Shown here: one piece after another, positions 49,301-57,834 of the stretch | Layout: each line of letters starts with the position of its first letter | How positions within the stretch are numbered: the first letter of the stretch is position 1 | From: Bacteroidaceae bacterium | GTDB lineage: Bacteria; Bacteroidota; Bacteroidia; Bacteroidales; Bacteroidaceae | Direction: 5' to 3' | Length of the DNA: 64,000 bases | Assembly (NCBI GenBank): GCA_017534535.1 | Contig: JAFXVZ010000004.1 | Coordinates: forward strand, 40,251-104,250 | The notes under the pieces: generated by a model | Told to the model about the DNA's origin: nothing | Seen by the model: the letters and a program-made list of their open reading frames with translations, nothing else | The model's database searches: none | Program-made: the position numbers and the translations under genes

Positions 49301-50452
49301 ATGAAAAGTATTATCAAAACATTTGGTTTATGTCTGATGGCTTGTCTTCTATGTTGTTGCAAAGGCAAGAAAACAAATAACAACGATTCTGTTGCCAATG
49401 GCCTCTCTACAGAAAAAGTCACTGTGCTGAATTATGCTCAAGGCTTTCAAGTAAAAGACCTTACCAACGGCATCCGTCTGATTGATATCCAAGACCCACA
49501 AGCGGAGGAATCTACTGCCTGGCATTTTGCTTTGGTACCAAAGCTGTTGGCATCATTCGATGTACCTCAGGACTATACAGTGGTTCGAACCCCTATCGAC
49601 AAAGCCATCTGCATGACCATGTTGCAATTGGCCGATTTCATTGCCCTAAATGCATTGAATAATGTGTCAGGCATCACCAGTATCAAGAACCTTTTCAATG
49701 AAAACGTCTTGCAACTGGTGAACGATGGAAAGATACAGCAAATAGGTTCGGAAGGCGACTTCGATGCAGAGGTGGTAATGGCGGCCAATCCTGATGTCAT
49801 CTTCATTTCTCCATTCAAAAGAGGCGGTTATGAGGCCATCAAAAATACGGGAATTACGTTGGTTCCCCATCTGGGATACAAAGAGTTACATCCACTTGGA
49901 CAAGCCGAATGGCTGAAGTTCATAGGTTTGTTCATTGGGCAAGAAGAACAAGCCAACAACCTCTTTGAAAGCATTTGTCAACGTTATGACCACATCAAGG
50001 AGATAGCTTCGAAAGCCGAGTATCGTCCTACTGTATTAAGTGGCGAGATGCATGGAGGCAACTGGTATGCGGTTGGTGGCAAGAGTTTCTTGGCTCAGAT
50101 ATTTGCCGATGCAGGAGCTGACTATGTTCTGAAAGACGACCCCAATAGTGGTGGTGTGAATATAGAGTTTGAAAAATTATATGCGATGGCAGCTAATGCC
50201 GACTACTGGCGCATACTCAACAGCTTTCCTGGCGAATTCAGCTACGATGCCCTGAAAGCCAGTGAGCCCCGTAACGAATTGTTCAAGGCATTCAAAGAAC
50301 ACCAGGTCATCTATTGCAACATGAAACGCAGTCCTTATTACGAAAAGGCTCCTGTAGAGCCTGATATATTGCTCTCAGACTTGGTATATGTATTCCATCC
50401 GGAAGTATTACCAGCTGATTATCAACCTACTTATTATAAGATTCTGAAATGA
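49301..50452 (+). CDS. btuF: Cobalamin/iron-siderophore ABC substrate-binding lipoprotein
   Basis: About 383 residues from the ATG at 49301, which begins a normal lipoprotein signal (MKSIIKTFGLCLMACLLCCC). It is a class III (BtuF/FecB-like) solute-binding fold with VMAANPDVIFISPFKRGGYE, YKELHPLGQAEWLKFIGLFI, GEMHGGNWYAVGGKSFLAQI, and a long central helix. Together with the permease that follows and the cobalamin context it should deliver cobalamin or cobinamide to BtuC. Iron complexes are possible on sequence alone. Confidence 0.8.
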   Translation: MKSIIKTFGLCLMACLLCCCKGKKTNNNDSVANGLSTEKVTVLNYAQGFQVKDLTNGIRLIDIQDPQAEESTAWHFALVPKLLASFDVPQDYTVVRTPIDKAICMTMLQLADFIALNALNNVSGITSIKNLFNENVLQLVNDGKIQQIGSEGDFDAEVVMAANPDVIFISPFKRGGYEAIKNTGITLVPHLGYKELHPLGQAEWLKFIGLFIGQEEQANNLFESICQRYDHIKEIASKAEYRPTVLSGEMHGGNWYAVGGKSFLAQIFADAGADYVLKDDPNSGGVNIEFEKLYAMAANADYWRILNSFPGEFSYDALKASEPRNELFKAFKEHQVIYCNMKRSPYYEKAPVEPDILLSDLVYVFHPEVLPADYQPTYYKILK

Positions 50453-51483
50453 AGACAACCACCTACCTCATTGGACTAACGCTGCTTATTTTAGTATTGT
50501 TTGCCCTCAATTTGGCAGTAGGCACCATCGAGATTCCACTGAAAAGCGTTTGGCTGATTCTCATGGGTGACAACTCCCAACAAGAGATTTGGCAAAACAT
50601 CGTCATGCGTTCTCGTTTGCCACAGGCACTTACAGCAACAGTAGCTGGTGCAGGATTGGCCGTAAGCGGTATGCAGATGCAAACGGTATTCCGTAACCCG
50701 TTGGCAGGACCTTCTGTTTTAGGCGTAAGCAGTGGAGCCACTTTGGGTGTTGGTTTTGTGGTATTGCTTTCTGGTTCTTTAGGTGGTGTTGCCCTTAGTC
50801 GCTTAGGTTACCTGGGCGATGCAGCAATGTCTGTAGCTGCTATCGTTGGTGCTTTGGCAGTATTGTCACTCATCGTATGGGTGTCACACAAGGTGAAGGG
50901 CAATGTAACCCTCTTGGTGATAGGTGTGATGATTGGCTATTTGGCTACTGCAATTATAGGTGTTCTGAAATTCTTTAGCAATGAAGAAGATGTCAAGGCA
51001 TTTGTGGTATGGGGACTAGGTAGTTTCTCACGTGTTTCAGGCGACCAAATGTTACTGTTTGTTACACTAATGGTGATACTCCTCCCTCTTTCTATGACGT
51101 TAATCAAACCACTAAACCTGTTATTATTGGGCGATGGATATGCCCGTAGCTTAGGCCTGTCCATCAAGTGGGCACGCACACAGGTTATTTGTTGTTCAGG
51201 TATCTTGGCGGCAATCGTCACAGCTTATTGCGGTCCTGTCATGTTCCTTGGATTAGCGGTGCCCCACTTATGCAGAGCCCTGTTTCGCACCTCCGACCAC
51301 CGCATTTTGTTGCCCGCATGCGTTTTGGCAGGTGCTGCTTTAGCATTGCTCTGCAATTTGGTAGCCCGTATGCCTGGTTATGAAGGAGTATTACCAGTCA
51401 ATTCTGTAACCGCACTGATTGGCGCCCCAATTGTGGCAATGGTGCTCTTCGGCAAGAACAAAAACAACAAGATAGACGAATAA
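50449..51483 (+). CDS. btuC: BtuC/FecCD-type ABC permease
   Basis: 344 residues with about ten membrane segments. Family marks are RLPQALTATVAGAGLAVSG, QTVFRNPLAGPSVLGVSSGA, WGLGSFSRVSGDQ, ARSLGLSIKWAR and GPVMFLGLAVPHLCRALFRT, then a terminal ALIGAPIVAMVLFGKN. It imports cobalamin across the inner membrane. It overlaps the binding-protein gene by 4 bp. The ATPase BtuD that usually follows is absent; the next gene, 4 bp past its stop, is on the other strand. Confidence 0.88.
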   Translation: MKTTTYLIGLTLLILVLFALNLAVGTIEIPLKSVWLILMGDNSQQEIWQNIVMRSRLPQALTATVAGAGLAVSGMQMQTVFRNPLAGPSVLGVSSGATLGVGFVVLLSGSLGGVALSRLGYLGDAAMSVAAIVGALAVLSLIVWVSHKVKGNVTLLVIGVMIGYLATAIIGVLKFFSNEEDVKAFVVWGLGSFSRVSGDQMLLFVTLMVILLPLSMTLIKPLNLLLLGDGYARSLGLSIKWARTQVICCSGILAAIVTAYCGPVMFLGLAVPHLCRALFRTSDHRILLPACVLAGAALALLCNLVARMPGYEGVLPVNSVTALIGAPIVAMVLFGKNKNNKIDE

Positions 51484-51487
51484 ACAA

Positions 51488-52030
51488 TTATTTCCAATCC
51501 TCAGAAGCAATGCCTTCTTTCTGCAATTGCTCTTTAGTCATCACAAACAGGAAATCGCTGAGTCTATTCATGAATCGCATCACAGAAGGATCTATAGGAT
51601 AATCTCTGCTCACTGTCCATAGTCTGCGTTCAGCTTGTCGTGCTATCGTTCGGGCAATGTGTATCTCTGCAGATGCCATAGAGCCGGTAGGCACGATAAA
51701 ATGCCCGTGCTCTTCTAGCTTGGCCATCACTTCTTCCATTCTCTGCTCCATGCGCTCTGTCAGTACATCCGACTGCAACTGACGTGGATTGATCTTGTCC
51801 TGTGGTGTGGCTACATGACTCATCACCGTCATCAGCTCTTTTTGGATATCCTGCAAATAGGGTTTCCAGTCATCACTAATGCTAGGCATCACTCGCAACT
51901 TGCCGATTAGGGCATTCAGCAAATCGATGGTGCCATTGGCCTCTATACGTATATCATCTTTAGGTACCCTCACACCACCCCTTAAGCTGGTCATTCCCTC
52001 ATCTCCTGTCTTAGTATATATCTTCTTCAT
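51488..52030 (-). CDS. PduO-type cob(I)alamin adenosyltransferase
   Basis: 180 residues, the PduO family: KIYTKTGDEGMTSLRGG (ATP site), RIEANGTIDLLNALIG, and near the C-terminus ARTIARQAERRLW and RFMNRLSDFLFVM. It adds the 5'-deoxyadenosyl group to cob(I)yrinic acid diamide or cobalamin. It overlaps the upstream cbiA gene by 4 bp. Confidence 0.93.
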   Translation of the reverse strand: MKKIYTKTGDEGMTSLRGGVRVPKDDIRIEANGTIDLLNALIGKLRVMPSISDDWKPYLQDIQKELMTVMSHVATPQDKINPRQLQSDVLTERMEQRMEEVMAKLEEHGHFIVPTGSMASAEIHIARTIARQAERRLWTVSRDYPIDPSVMRFMNRLSDFLFVMTKEQLQKEGIASEDWK

Positions 52031-53331
52031 GATTCAAATAAATCCATAAATCCCGACTCACCCCAATAAAGATGAGTATAACTGGAAATCAAATTATTAT
52101 ATCTAAAAATAGGGGTCTCAACTGGTCTGCCTAACGCATCAAACACCTTGAATGCAGAAGGTGGCACAGGTTCATCCGGCATGAATTGCGTATAATGAAA
52201 CTCATGTCCACAATAACGCAGCTCTTTCCATTCAAAGGATCGATAGCCCAACGTCAACTTCTTGTCTTGTTTCCGCATGGATATCTTAAAAGGCAATACA
52301 CCAGCCATTGGATAGAAATTGTCCTCATCGGCAACAATGCCTTGTGAAAGGTATATCATACCTCCGCACTCAGCTAACGTTTTACCACCATTATCTATAA
52401 ACTGCTTGATAGAACTTCTTGTAGTCTTAGCAACTACTAAAGCGTCCATATGCTTTTCAGGATAGCCACCAGGCAGATAGAGCAAATCAATATCACGAGG
52501 AATCTCTTGGTCTTCTTCAGGATTGAAGAACGTCACCGTTCCCATGTCATGTAGCAAATCCAAGTGCTCGGCATAGATGAAAGAAAAAGAATCATCATTG
52601 CGGGCCACCCATATTTTCATATTCTTTTGGAATTCTTTCTTAGGAACTTCATTCGTTGGTACTTCACCATGTGTAGCTTGTAAGATACCTTGCCAATCAA
52701 CATGTTCTTCTATCAAGTCGGCCAAGGCATCATCATCATTCATCTCACTGAAATCTAGTCCTAAATACCTAGATTGTTGCATCAATTCCGAACGTTTGGG
52801 GATATAGCCAAAACAAGGGATATTCAAATCAGAGCACACACTCCACAACATCCTTTCGTGTTTGGGAGAACCCACATTGTTGTATATCACACCCATTATC
52901 TTGACATCAGATTTGAAATGCAGGAACCCACTGATTAAAGCAGTTAACGAATAAGCAGCACTCTGAGCATTCACCACCAAGATAACAGGCAATTGCAATA
53001 TCCTTGCCACCTCAGCACAAGAGCCTCTATCACGATCGTAGCCGTCAAACAAGCCCATCATCCCTTCAACAACGCAAACATCAGTATCTTGAGCATGTCC
53101 GTAATAAACCTCCTGCAAATGCTCCTTTGAAGCCATAAAAGAATCCAGGTTATATGAAGGACGCTTACAAACCCGTTCATGAAACTTCGTGTCTATATAG
53201 TCGGGACCACACTTAAATGGTTGCACTAGATAGCCTTTGCGCACAAGCAGAGCCATCAGCCCTCGACTAACGGTGGTCTTTCCTGAGCCCGACGATGGGG
53301 CAGCTATCAATAATTGTGATAAATTTCGCAT
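52027..53331 (-). CDS. cbiA: Cobyrinate a,c-diamide synthase
   Basis: 434 residues. N-terminal BioD-like ATPase (LIAAPSSGSGKTTVSRGLM, FKCGPDYIDTKFHE, VVEGMMGLFDGYD) and C-terminal glutaminase-like domain (LLYLPGGYPEKHMDAL, LAECGGMIYLSQGI with the Cys, YTHLYWG with His). It amidates side chains a and c. A -7 element TATATTTG (53358-53351) lies upstream, sharing its intergenic region with the divergent kinase gene. Confidence 0.94.
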   Translation of the reverse strand: MRNLSQLLIAAPSSGSGKTTVSRGLMALLVRKGYLVQPFKCGPDYIDTKFHERVCKRPSYNLDSFMASKEHLQEVYYGHAQDTDVCVVEGMMGLFDGYDRDRGSCAEVARILQLPVILVVNAQSAAYSLTALISGFLHFKSDVKIMGVIYNNVGSPKHERMLWSVCSDLNIPCFGYIPKRSELMQQSRYLGLDFSEMNDDDALADLIEEHVDWQGILQATHGEVPTNEVPKKEFQKNMKIWVARNDDSFSFIYAEHLDLLHDMGTVTFFNPEEDQEIPRDIDLLYLPGGYPEKHMDALVVAKTTRSSIKQFIDNGGKTLAECGGMIYLSQGIVADEDNFYPMAGVLPFKISMRKQDKKLTLGYRSFEWKELRYCGHEFHYTQFMPDEPVPPSAFKVFDALGRPVETPIFRYNNLISSYTHLYWGESGFMDLFES

Positions 53332-53407
53332 TATAAAACTTTTTATGCTACAAATATAGTAAAATCTCTTGGAAAAATTGTATATTCGCCCAATAAAATA
53401 AAGGTAT

Positions 53408-54832
53408 ATGATAGACGAACAACTGAGAACGCTATATCTGTCCTATACGGGACATGAGCCTGACACCATCGAGGAGATGCCTTCTTCAGGTTCCAACCGT
53501 TTGTATTTCAGGCTAAATGGTAATCCAACTGTGATTGGGGTAAGAGGAGAATCTCAAGCTGAAAATGCTGCTTTTCTTTATATGGACAAGCATTTCAAAA
53601 GAAAAGGATTGCCCGTACCAGAGGTCTATTCACAAAGCGACGACCAAATGTATTACATCCAACAGGACTTGGGTGATACCCTGCTTTTCAAGGCGATTGA
53701 AAAAGGACGACTGACGCATCAATTCAGTGAAGACGAAAAGACCTTGCTTAAGAAGACCATACGCCTATTGGCAAAGGTTCAATTCAAAGGAGCTGAAGGG
53801 ATGGATTTCAGTTATTGTTATCCACAGGAGGAGTTTAACAGACGAAGCATTCTTTGGGACTTAAACTATTTCAAATACTGCTTCCTCAAGGCAACAGGAT
53901 TGTCTTTTCAAGAGAACCTTTTAGAGGATGATTTTCAACGAATGGCAGATGTATTGTTGCAGAGTTCATGTGACACATTTATGTATCGCGATTTCCAAAG
54001 TCGAAATGTGATGATACAAAATGGAGAGCCTTGGCTAATTGATTTTCAAGGAGGTAGAAAGGGACCATTCTATTACGATGTAGCTTCCTTCCTTTGGCAA
54101 GCAAAAGCCAACTACCCTGAAAGTCTACGCCAGGAATTGTTGCAGGAGTATCTTGATGCTCTACGCGTCTATAAGCATATTGAGGATAACGAATTCTTCT
54201 CAACCTTGCGTCATTTTGTGCTCTTCCGCACCATGCAGGTGTTAGGTGCCTATGGATTCCGAGGCTATTTCGAGAAGAAACCACATTTCATGCAGAGCAT
54301 TCCATTTGCGATGGAGAACCTACGACAGTTGTTGAAATCAGCTTATCCTGAATATCCTTATATGTGCGAAGTATTGAAACAACTTACTGAGCTAAAGCAG
54401 TTTAAGGATCAACAAAAGAGACCACTAGTGGTGAAAGTAATGAGCTTTGCTTATAAAAAAGGTATTCCTGATGATACCACTGGCAATGGTGGTGGTTACG
54501 TGTTCGATTGCCGTGCTATCAACAACCCAGGCAAGTACGATCGCTACAAACCATTCATCGGTTTGGATAAACCTGTGATTCAGTTCTTAGAGGAAGATGG
54601 CGAAATCCTTACCTTCCTCAAGAATGTATATGCTTTGGTGGATGCTTCTGTGAAGCGATACATGGAGCGAGGATTTACCAATCTCTCTGTATGTTTTGGT
54701 TGTACTGGTGGTCAACATCGTTCTGTCTATGCAGCCCAGCATTTGGCAGAACATCTGAATGAGAAATTTGGTGTGGAGGTTAATTTGATCCATCGTGAGC
54801 AAAACATCCAACAAACACTTGCTGCTAAATAA
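53408..54832 (+). CDS. AmgK-like sugar kinase fused to RapZ C-terminal domain
   Basis: 474 residues. 1-320: aminoglycoside-phosphotransferase fold like AmgK, the kinase making MurNAc/GlcNAc 1-phosphate (SSGSNRLYFRL, catalytic loop FMYRDFQSRNVMIQ, metal motif LIDFQGGRKGP). 330-474: RapZ/YvcJ C-terminal domain (SFAYKKGIPDD, YVFDCRAINNPG, VCFGCTGGQHRSVYAAQHL), which in E. coli RapZ senses glucosamine 6-phosphate and binds RNA; the RapZ N-terminal ATPase is missing. The next gene is MurU-like, as in the AmgK-MurU cell-wall recycling pathway. Confidence 0.85.
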   Translation: MIDEQLRTLYLSYTGHEPDTIEEMPSSGSNRLYFRLNGNPTVIGVRGESQAENAAFLYMDKHFKRKGLPVPEVYSQSDDQMYYIQQDLGDTLLFKAIEKGRLTHQFSEDEKTLLKKTIRLLAKVQFKGAEGMDFSYCYPQEEFNRRSILWDLNYFKYCFLKATGLSFQENLLEDDFQRMADVLLQSSCDTFMYRDFQSRNVMIQNGEPWLIDFQGGRKGPFYYDVASFLWQAKANYPESLRQELLQEYLDALRVYKHIEDNEFFSTLRHFVLFRTMQVLGAYGFRGYFEKKPHFMQSIPFAMENLRQLLKSAYPEYPYMCEVLKQLTELKQFKDQQKRPLVVKVMSFAYKKGIPDDTTGNGGGYVFDCRAINNPGKYDRYKPFIGLDKPVIQFLEEDGEILTFLKNVYALVDASVKRYMERGFTNLSVCFGCTGGQHRSVYAAQHLAEHLNEKFGVEVNLIHREQNIQQTLAAK

Positions 54833-54863
54833 TAAATAGGAGAATCAAAATGTTAAACAGTCA

Positions 54864-55625
54864 ATGGTAAATGGTAGAAAGGCAATGATTTTTGCAGCAG
54901 GCATTGGTTCTCGCCTGCGACCCATCACAGATAGCATTCCAAAGGCTTTAGTACCTGTGGGTGGAGTTCCTATGTTGCAACGAATTTTGTTACAACTGAA
55001 GAGTTTTGGCTTCGACGATGTAACAATCAATATCCATCATTTTGGTCAGCTAATTATTGATTTCCTATTAGCTAACAATAACTTCGGCTTGGATATCCAT
55101 ATCAGCGATGAGCGAGAAGAATTGTTGGATACAGGTGGTGGAATCTTGAAAGCAAAGGCGTTCTTGGAAGGCGATGAACCTTTCTTGGTGCACAACGTGG
55201 ATATTCTGAGCAATATCAATTTGCACGAGGTTTATCGCCAGCATGTGGAAAGCAAAGCAGATGCTACCTTGTTGGTAAGCGATCGTAACACCACACGTAA
55301 ACTGCTATTCGACAAGGATATGCGACTGCACGGTTGGCTCAATCATACTACAGGTGAAACCAAGCCTGAAGGTTTTGTGCCTGATGCTACCCAACATCGG
55401 GAGTTGGCTTTTGAGGGCATACACGTTATTTCTCCCAACTTATTTAATAAGATGGGCAAAGGTACCCAGTGGCAAGGCAAATTCTCCATCATACCGTTCT
55501 ATCTCTCTGTTTGTCAATCTTTAAACCTGCAAGGTTATGAACTGAAAGATATCACCTGGTTTGACATCGGCAAGCCAGAGACATTACAACAAGCGAATGA
55601 ATATTTTAATTTTAAATCATTATAA
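54864..55625 (+). CDS. MurU-like sugar 1-phosphate nucleotidyltransferase
   Basis: 253 residues: AMIFAAGIGSRLRPITDSIP (NTP-binding signature), KALVPVGGVPMLQ, LLDTGGGILKA, PFLVHNVDILS and a C-terminal WFDIGKPETLQQ. With the AmgK-like kinase upstream it should make UDP-MurNAc (or UDP-GlcNAc) from recycled sugar phosphate. The annotated start MVNGRKAMIF comes from a TCAATGGTAAATGG repeat just upstream; family members begin MKAMI. An internal ATG at 54885 is the alternative. Confidence 0.83.
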   Translation: MVNGRKAMIFAAGIGSRLRPITDSIPKALVPVGGVPMLQRILLQLKSFGFDDVTINIHHFGQLIIDFLLANNNFGLDIHISDEREELLDTGGGILKAKAFLEGDEPFLVHNVDILSNINLHEVYRQHVESKADATLLVSDRNTTRKLLFDKDMRLHGWLNHTTGETKPEGFVPDATQHRELAFEGIHVISPNLFNKMGKGTQWQGKFSIIPFYLSVCQSLNLQGYELKDITWFDIGKPETLQQANEYFNFKSL

Positions 55626-55627
55626 TT

Positions 55628-56323
55628 ATGAAGAAAGAAAACAGAATCATTGAGGCCGCAATTATTGCATTGGGTCTCGTTGTATTAGGTTACTGCCTTA
55701 AGGCTGGTATCGACAATTTTGTAAATAAAGACCGTCAGGTTACCGTCAAAGGTCTCTCTGAGAACGAGGTGCCAGCCAACACGGTAACTTGGCCTTTAAG
55801 CTTCTCTCAGTTGGGCAACGATTTGCCTCTGCTGTACCAAAGTGTGAACAGGACTCGCGACGTTATTGTGCGTTTCATCAAGGAAAACGGATTGAGTGAA
55901 GATGAGATAACCATCAATTCTCCAACCGTTTACGACAGAAACAGCAATATGTGGAGCGAGAACAAATCACCTTATCGTTATCAAATGACCTCCAGCATCA
56001 CAGTCAAGACCAAGAAGGTTGACGAGGTTCGCAAGGCATCAGGTAAAATTGGCGAGTTGTTGAATCAGGGCATTGCCATTGATGAAGGTTACATTAACTA
56101 TGACTTCACCGATTTCCAAGAGATGAAACTGAAGATGATGCAGGAAGCTATCAAGAATGCCGAGCAGGCTGCTTTGCAGTTTGCAGAGAACAGCAACAGT
56201 CGTTTGGGTGGCATTATGCAAGCTACTCAGGGAACTTTCTCTATCGACGATCGCGATGAAACCACACCTTATATTAAGAAACTCCGTGTGGTTACAACGG
56301 TGACATACTCCTTGAAAGACTAA
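55628..56323 (+). CDS. SIMPL-domain protein
   Basis: 231 residues: an N-terminal membrane anchor (IIEAAIIALGLVVLGYCLKAG) then a SIMPL/DUF541 domain (VTVKGLSENEVPANTVTWPL, FIKENGLSEDEITINSPTVYD, MTSSITVKTKKVDEVRK, KLKMMQEAIKNAEQAALQFA). Members are envelope proteins of poorly known function, some linked to stress or multimer formation. It starts 2 bp after the MurU-like stop codon, so it is cotranscribed with the recycling genes. Confidence 0.88.
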   Translation: MKKENRIIEAAIIALGLVVLGYCLKAGIDNFVNKDRQVTVKGLSENEVPANTVTWPLSFSQLGNDLPLLYQSVNRTRDVIVRFIKENGLSEDEITINSPTVYDRNSNMWSENKSPYRYQMTSSITVKTKKVDEVRKASGKIGELLNQGIAIDEGYINYDFTDFQEMKLKMMQEAIKNAEQAALQFAENSNSRLGGIMQATQGTFSIDDRDETTPYIKKLRVVTTVTYSLKD

Positions 56324-56403
56324 GCTTTATGTCTGGAACAAGACATATATATAAATAGGTGTAACAAAAATAACGAGCAATTTTAAACTTTTTTCTAAAA
56401 ATA

Positions 56404-56435
56404 TTTGGGAGTTTCAAAAGAACCCGTTATATTTG
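56404..56435 (+). promoter_or_regulatory. trp operon promoter
   Basis: TTTG (56404-56407), 20 bp, TATATTTG (56428-56435). The start is expected near 56442, 22 bp before the leader peptide ATG. Confidence 0.85.
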
Positions 56436-56463
56436 CAGTGTAAAAATGTAGAAAATGTAAGTT

Positions 56464-56526
56464 ATGAAACATTCAATGGTAAATATGTATTGGTGGTGGC
56501 GCCCGTTAAGATTCCTAGAGTCGTAA
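56464..56526 (+). CDS. trpL: trp operon leader peptide
   Basis: A 20-residue peptide, MKHSMVNMYWWWRPLRFLES, with three consecutive Trp codons (TGGTGGTGG at 56491-56499). Ribosome stalling at these codons when tRNA-Trp is uncharged would disturb the downstream hairpins and let transcription continue into trpB, the classical attenuation logic. The codons for SMVN (TCAATGGTAAAT) match a unit of the window's short repeat family. Confidence 0.9.
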   Translation: MKHSMVNMYWWWRPLRFLES

Positions 56527-56580
56527 GGGGAGCAGCGCTCGTATGTACATATTCTACCTCACATGATTAGGATAAAGACG

Positions 56581-56617
56581 AAGCCCTGTCGCAACTTGCG
56601 ACAGGGCTTTTCTTTTT
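56581..56617 (+). terminator. trp attenuator terminator
   Basis: A 13-bp stem (56581-56593 with 56597-56609) around a 3-base loop, rich in GC (GCCCTGTCGC), ends in TTTCTTTTTT. It lies 55 bp after the leader peptide stop and 34 bp before trpB. Confidence 0.9.
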
Positions 56618-56650
56618 TAGTTTGATTATTATTTTAACACCGAACATTAT

Positions 56651-57832
56651 ATGAGTTTTTTAGTTGACAAAGAAGGTTATTATGGCGAATTTGGAGGGGC
56701 TTACATCCCTGAGATCCTGCACAAATGTGTGCATGACCTGCAACAAAGCTATCTGCCAGTGATTGAGAGCGAAATTTTCCAACGGGAGTATCGACAACTG
56801 TTACGCGACTATGTGGGAAGACCTTCCCCACTCTATTTCGCCAAACGTCTGAGTGAGCGTTATGGTTGCAAGATTTACCTAAAACGTGAAGACTTGAATC
56901 ACACTGGTGCTCACAAAATCAACAACACCATCGGACAAATCCTTATCGCACGTCACCTAGGAAAGACACGCATCATTGCCGAAACTGGAGCAGGCCAACA
57001 TGGTGTGGCTACAGCTACAGTCTGTGCTTTAATGAATATGGAATGTGTGGTATATATGGGGGCAACAGACGTAAAAAGACAGCACATTAATGTAGAAAAA
57101 ATGAAAATGTTAGGGGCTACTGTGGTGCCTGTAACGAGTGGAAACATGACATTGAAAGATGCCACCAACGAGGCAATACGAGACTGGTGTTGTCATCCTG
57201 CCAATACCTTCTATATTATCGGCTCAACGGTAGGACCTCACCCTTATCCTGATATGGTAGCTCGTCTGCAATCAGTTATCAGCGAAGAGATTAAGAATCA
57301 ACTTCAGGAAAAGGAAGGCAGAGATTATCCTGATTATCTGATGGCTTGTGTAGGTGGTGGAAGCAATGCTGCTGGTACTATTTATCACCACATCGATGAC
57401 AAACGTGTTAAAATAGTATTAGCAGAAGCTGGTGGCGAGGGAGTGGAAACAGGCAAAACAGCTGCTACCATTGCATTGGGAAAGACAGGCATCATTCATG
57501 GTGCCAAGACTTACGTGATTCAAGATGAGGACGGACAGATTGAGGAACCCTACTCTATCTCTGCCGGCTTGGATTATCCAGGCATAGGACCTATGCACGC
57601 CAACCTCTCGGCTCAACACAGAGCACAAGTGATTCCCGTAAATGACAACGAAGCTATTGAAGCGGGCTATGAACTTACCCTATTAGAGGGCATCATCCCT
57701 GCAATAGAAAGTGCCCACGCCTTGGGTGCTTTGCCTAAGATAAACTTCAAACCTACTGACCTTGTGGTGTTAACCGTTTCTGGAAGAGGTGACAAAGACA
57801 TTGAAACATATCTGAAATTCAAAAGTTTATAA
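56651..57832 (+). CDS. trpB: Tryptophan synthase beta chain
   Basis: 393 residues, TrpB1 type: [42 protein letters not shown] with the PLP Lys, [17 protein letters not shown] (containing the catalytic Glu), [12 protein letters not shown] phosphate site, [14 protein letters not shown]. It condenses indole with serine. It is placed first in the operon behind the attenuator, as is usual in Bacteroidales. Confidence 0.97.
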   Translation: MSFLVDKEGYYGEFGGAYIPEILHKCVHDLQQSYLPVIESEIFQREYRQLLRDYVGRPSPLYFAKRLSERYGCKIYLKREDLNHTGAHKINNTIGQILIARHLGKTRIIAETGAGQHGVATATVCALMNMECVVYMGATDVKRQHINVEKMKMLGATVVPVTSGNMTLKDATNEAIRDWCCHPANTFYIIGSTVGPHPYPDMVARLQSVISEEIKNQLQEKEGRDYPDYLMACVGGGSNAAGTIYHHIDDKRVKIVLAEAGGEGVETGKTAATIALGKTGIIHGAKTYVIQDEDGQIEEPYSISAGLDYPGIGPMHANLSAQHRAQVIPVNDNEAIEAGYELTLLEGIIPAIESAHALGALPKINFKPTDLVVLTVSGRGDKDIETYLKFKSL

Positions 57833-57834
57833 AT

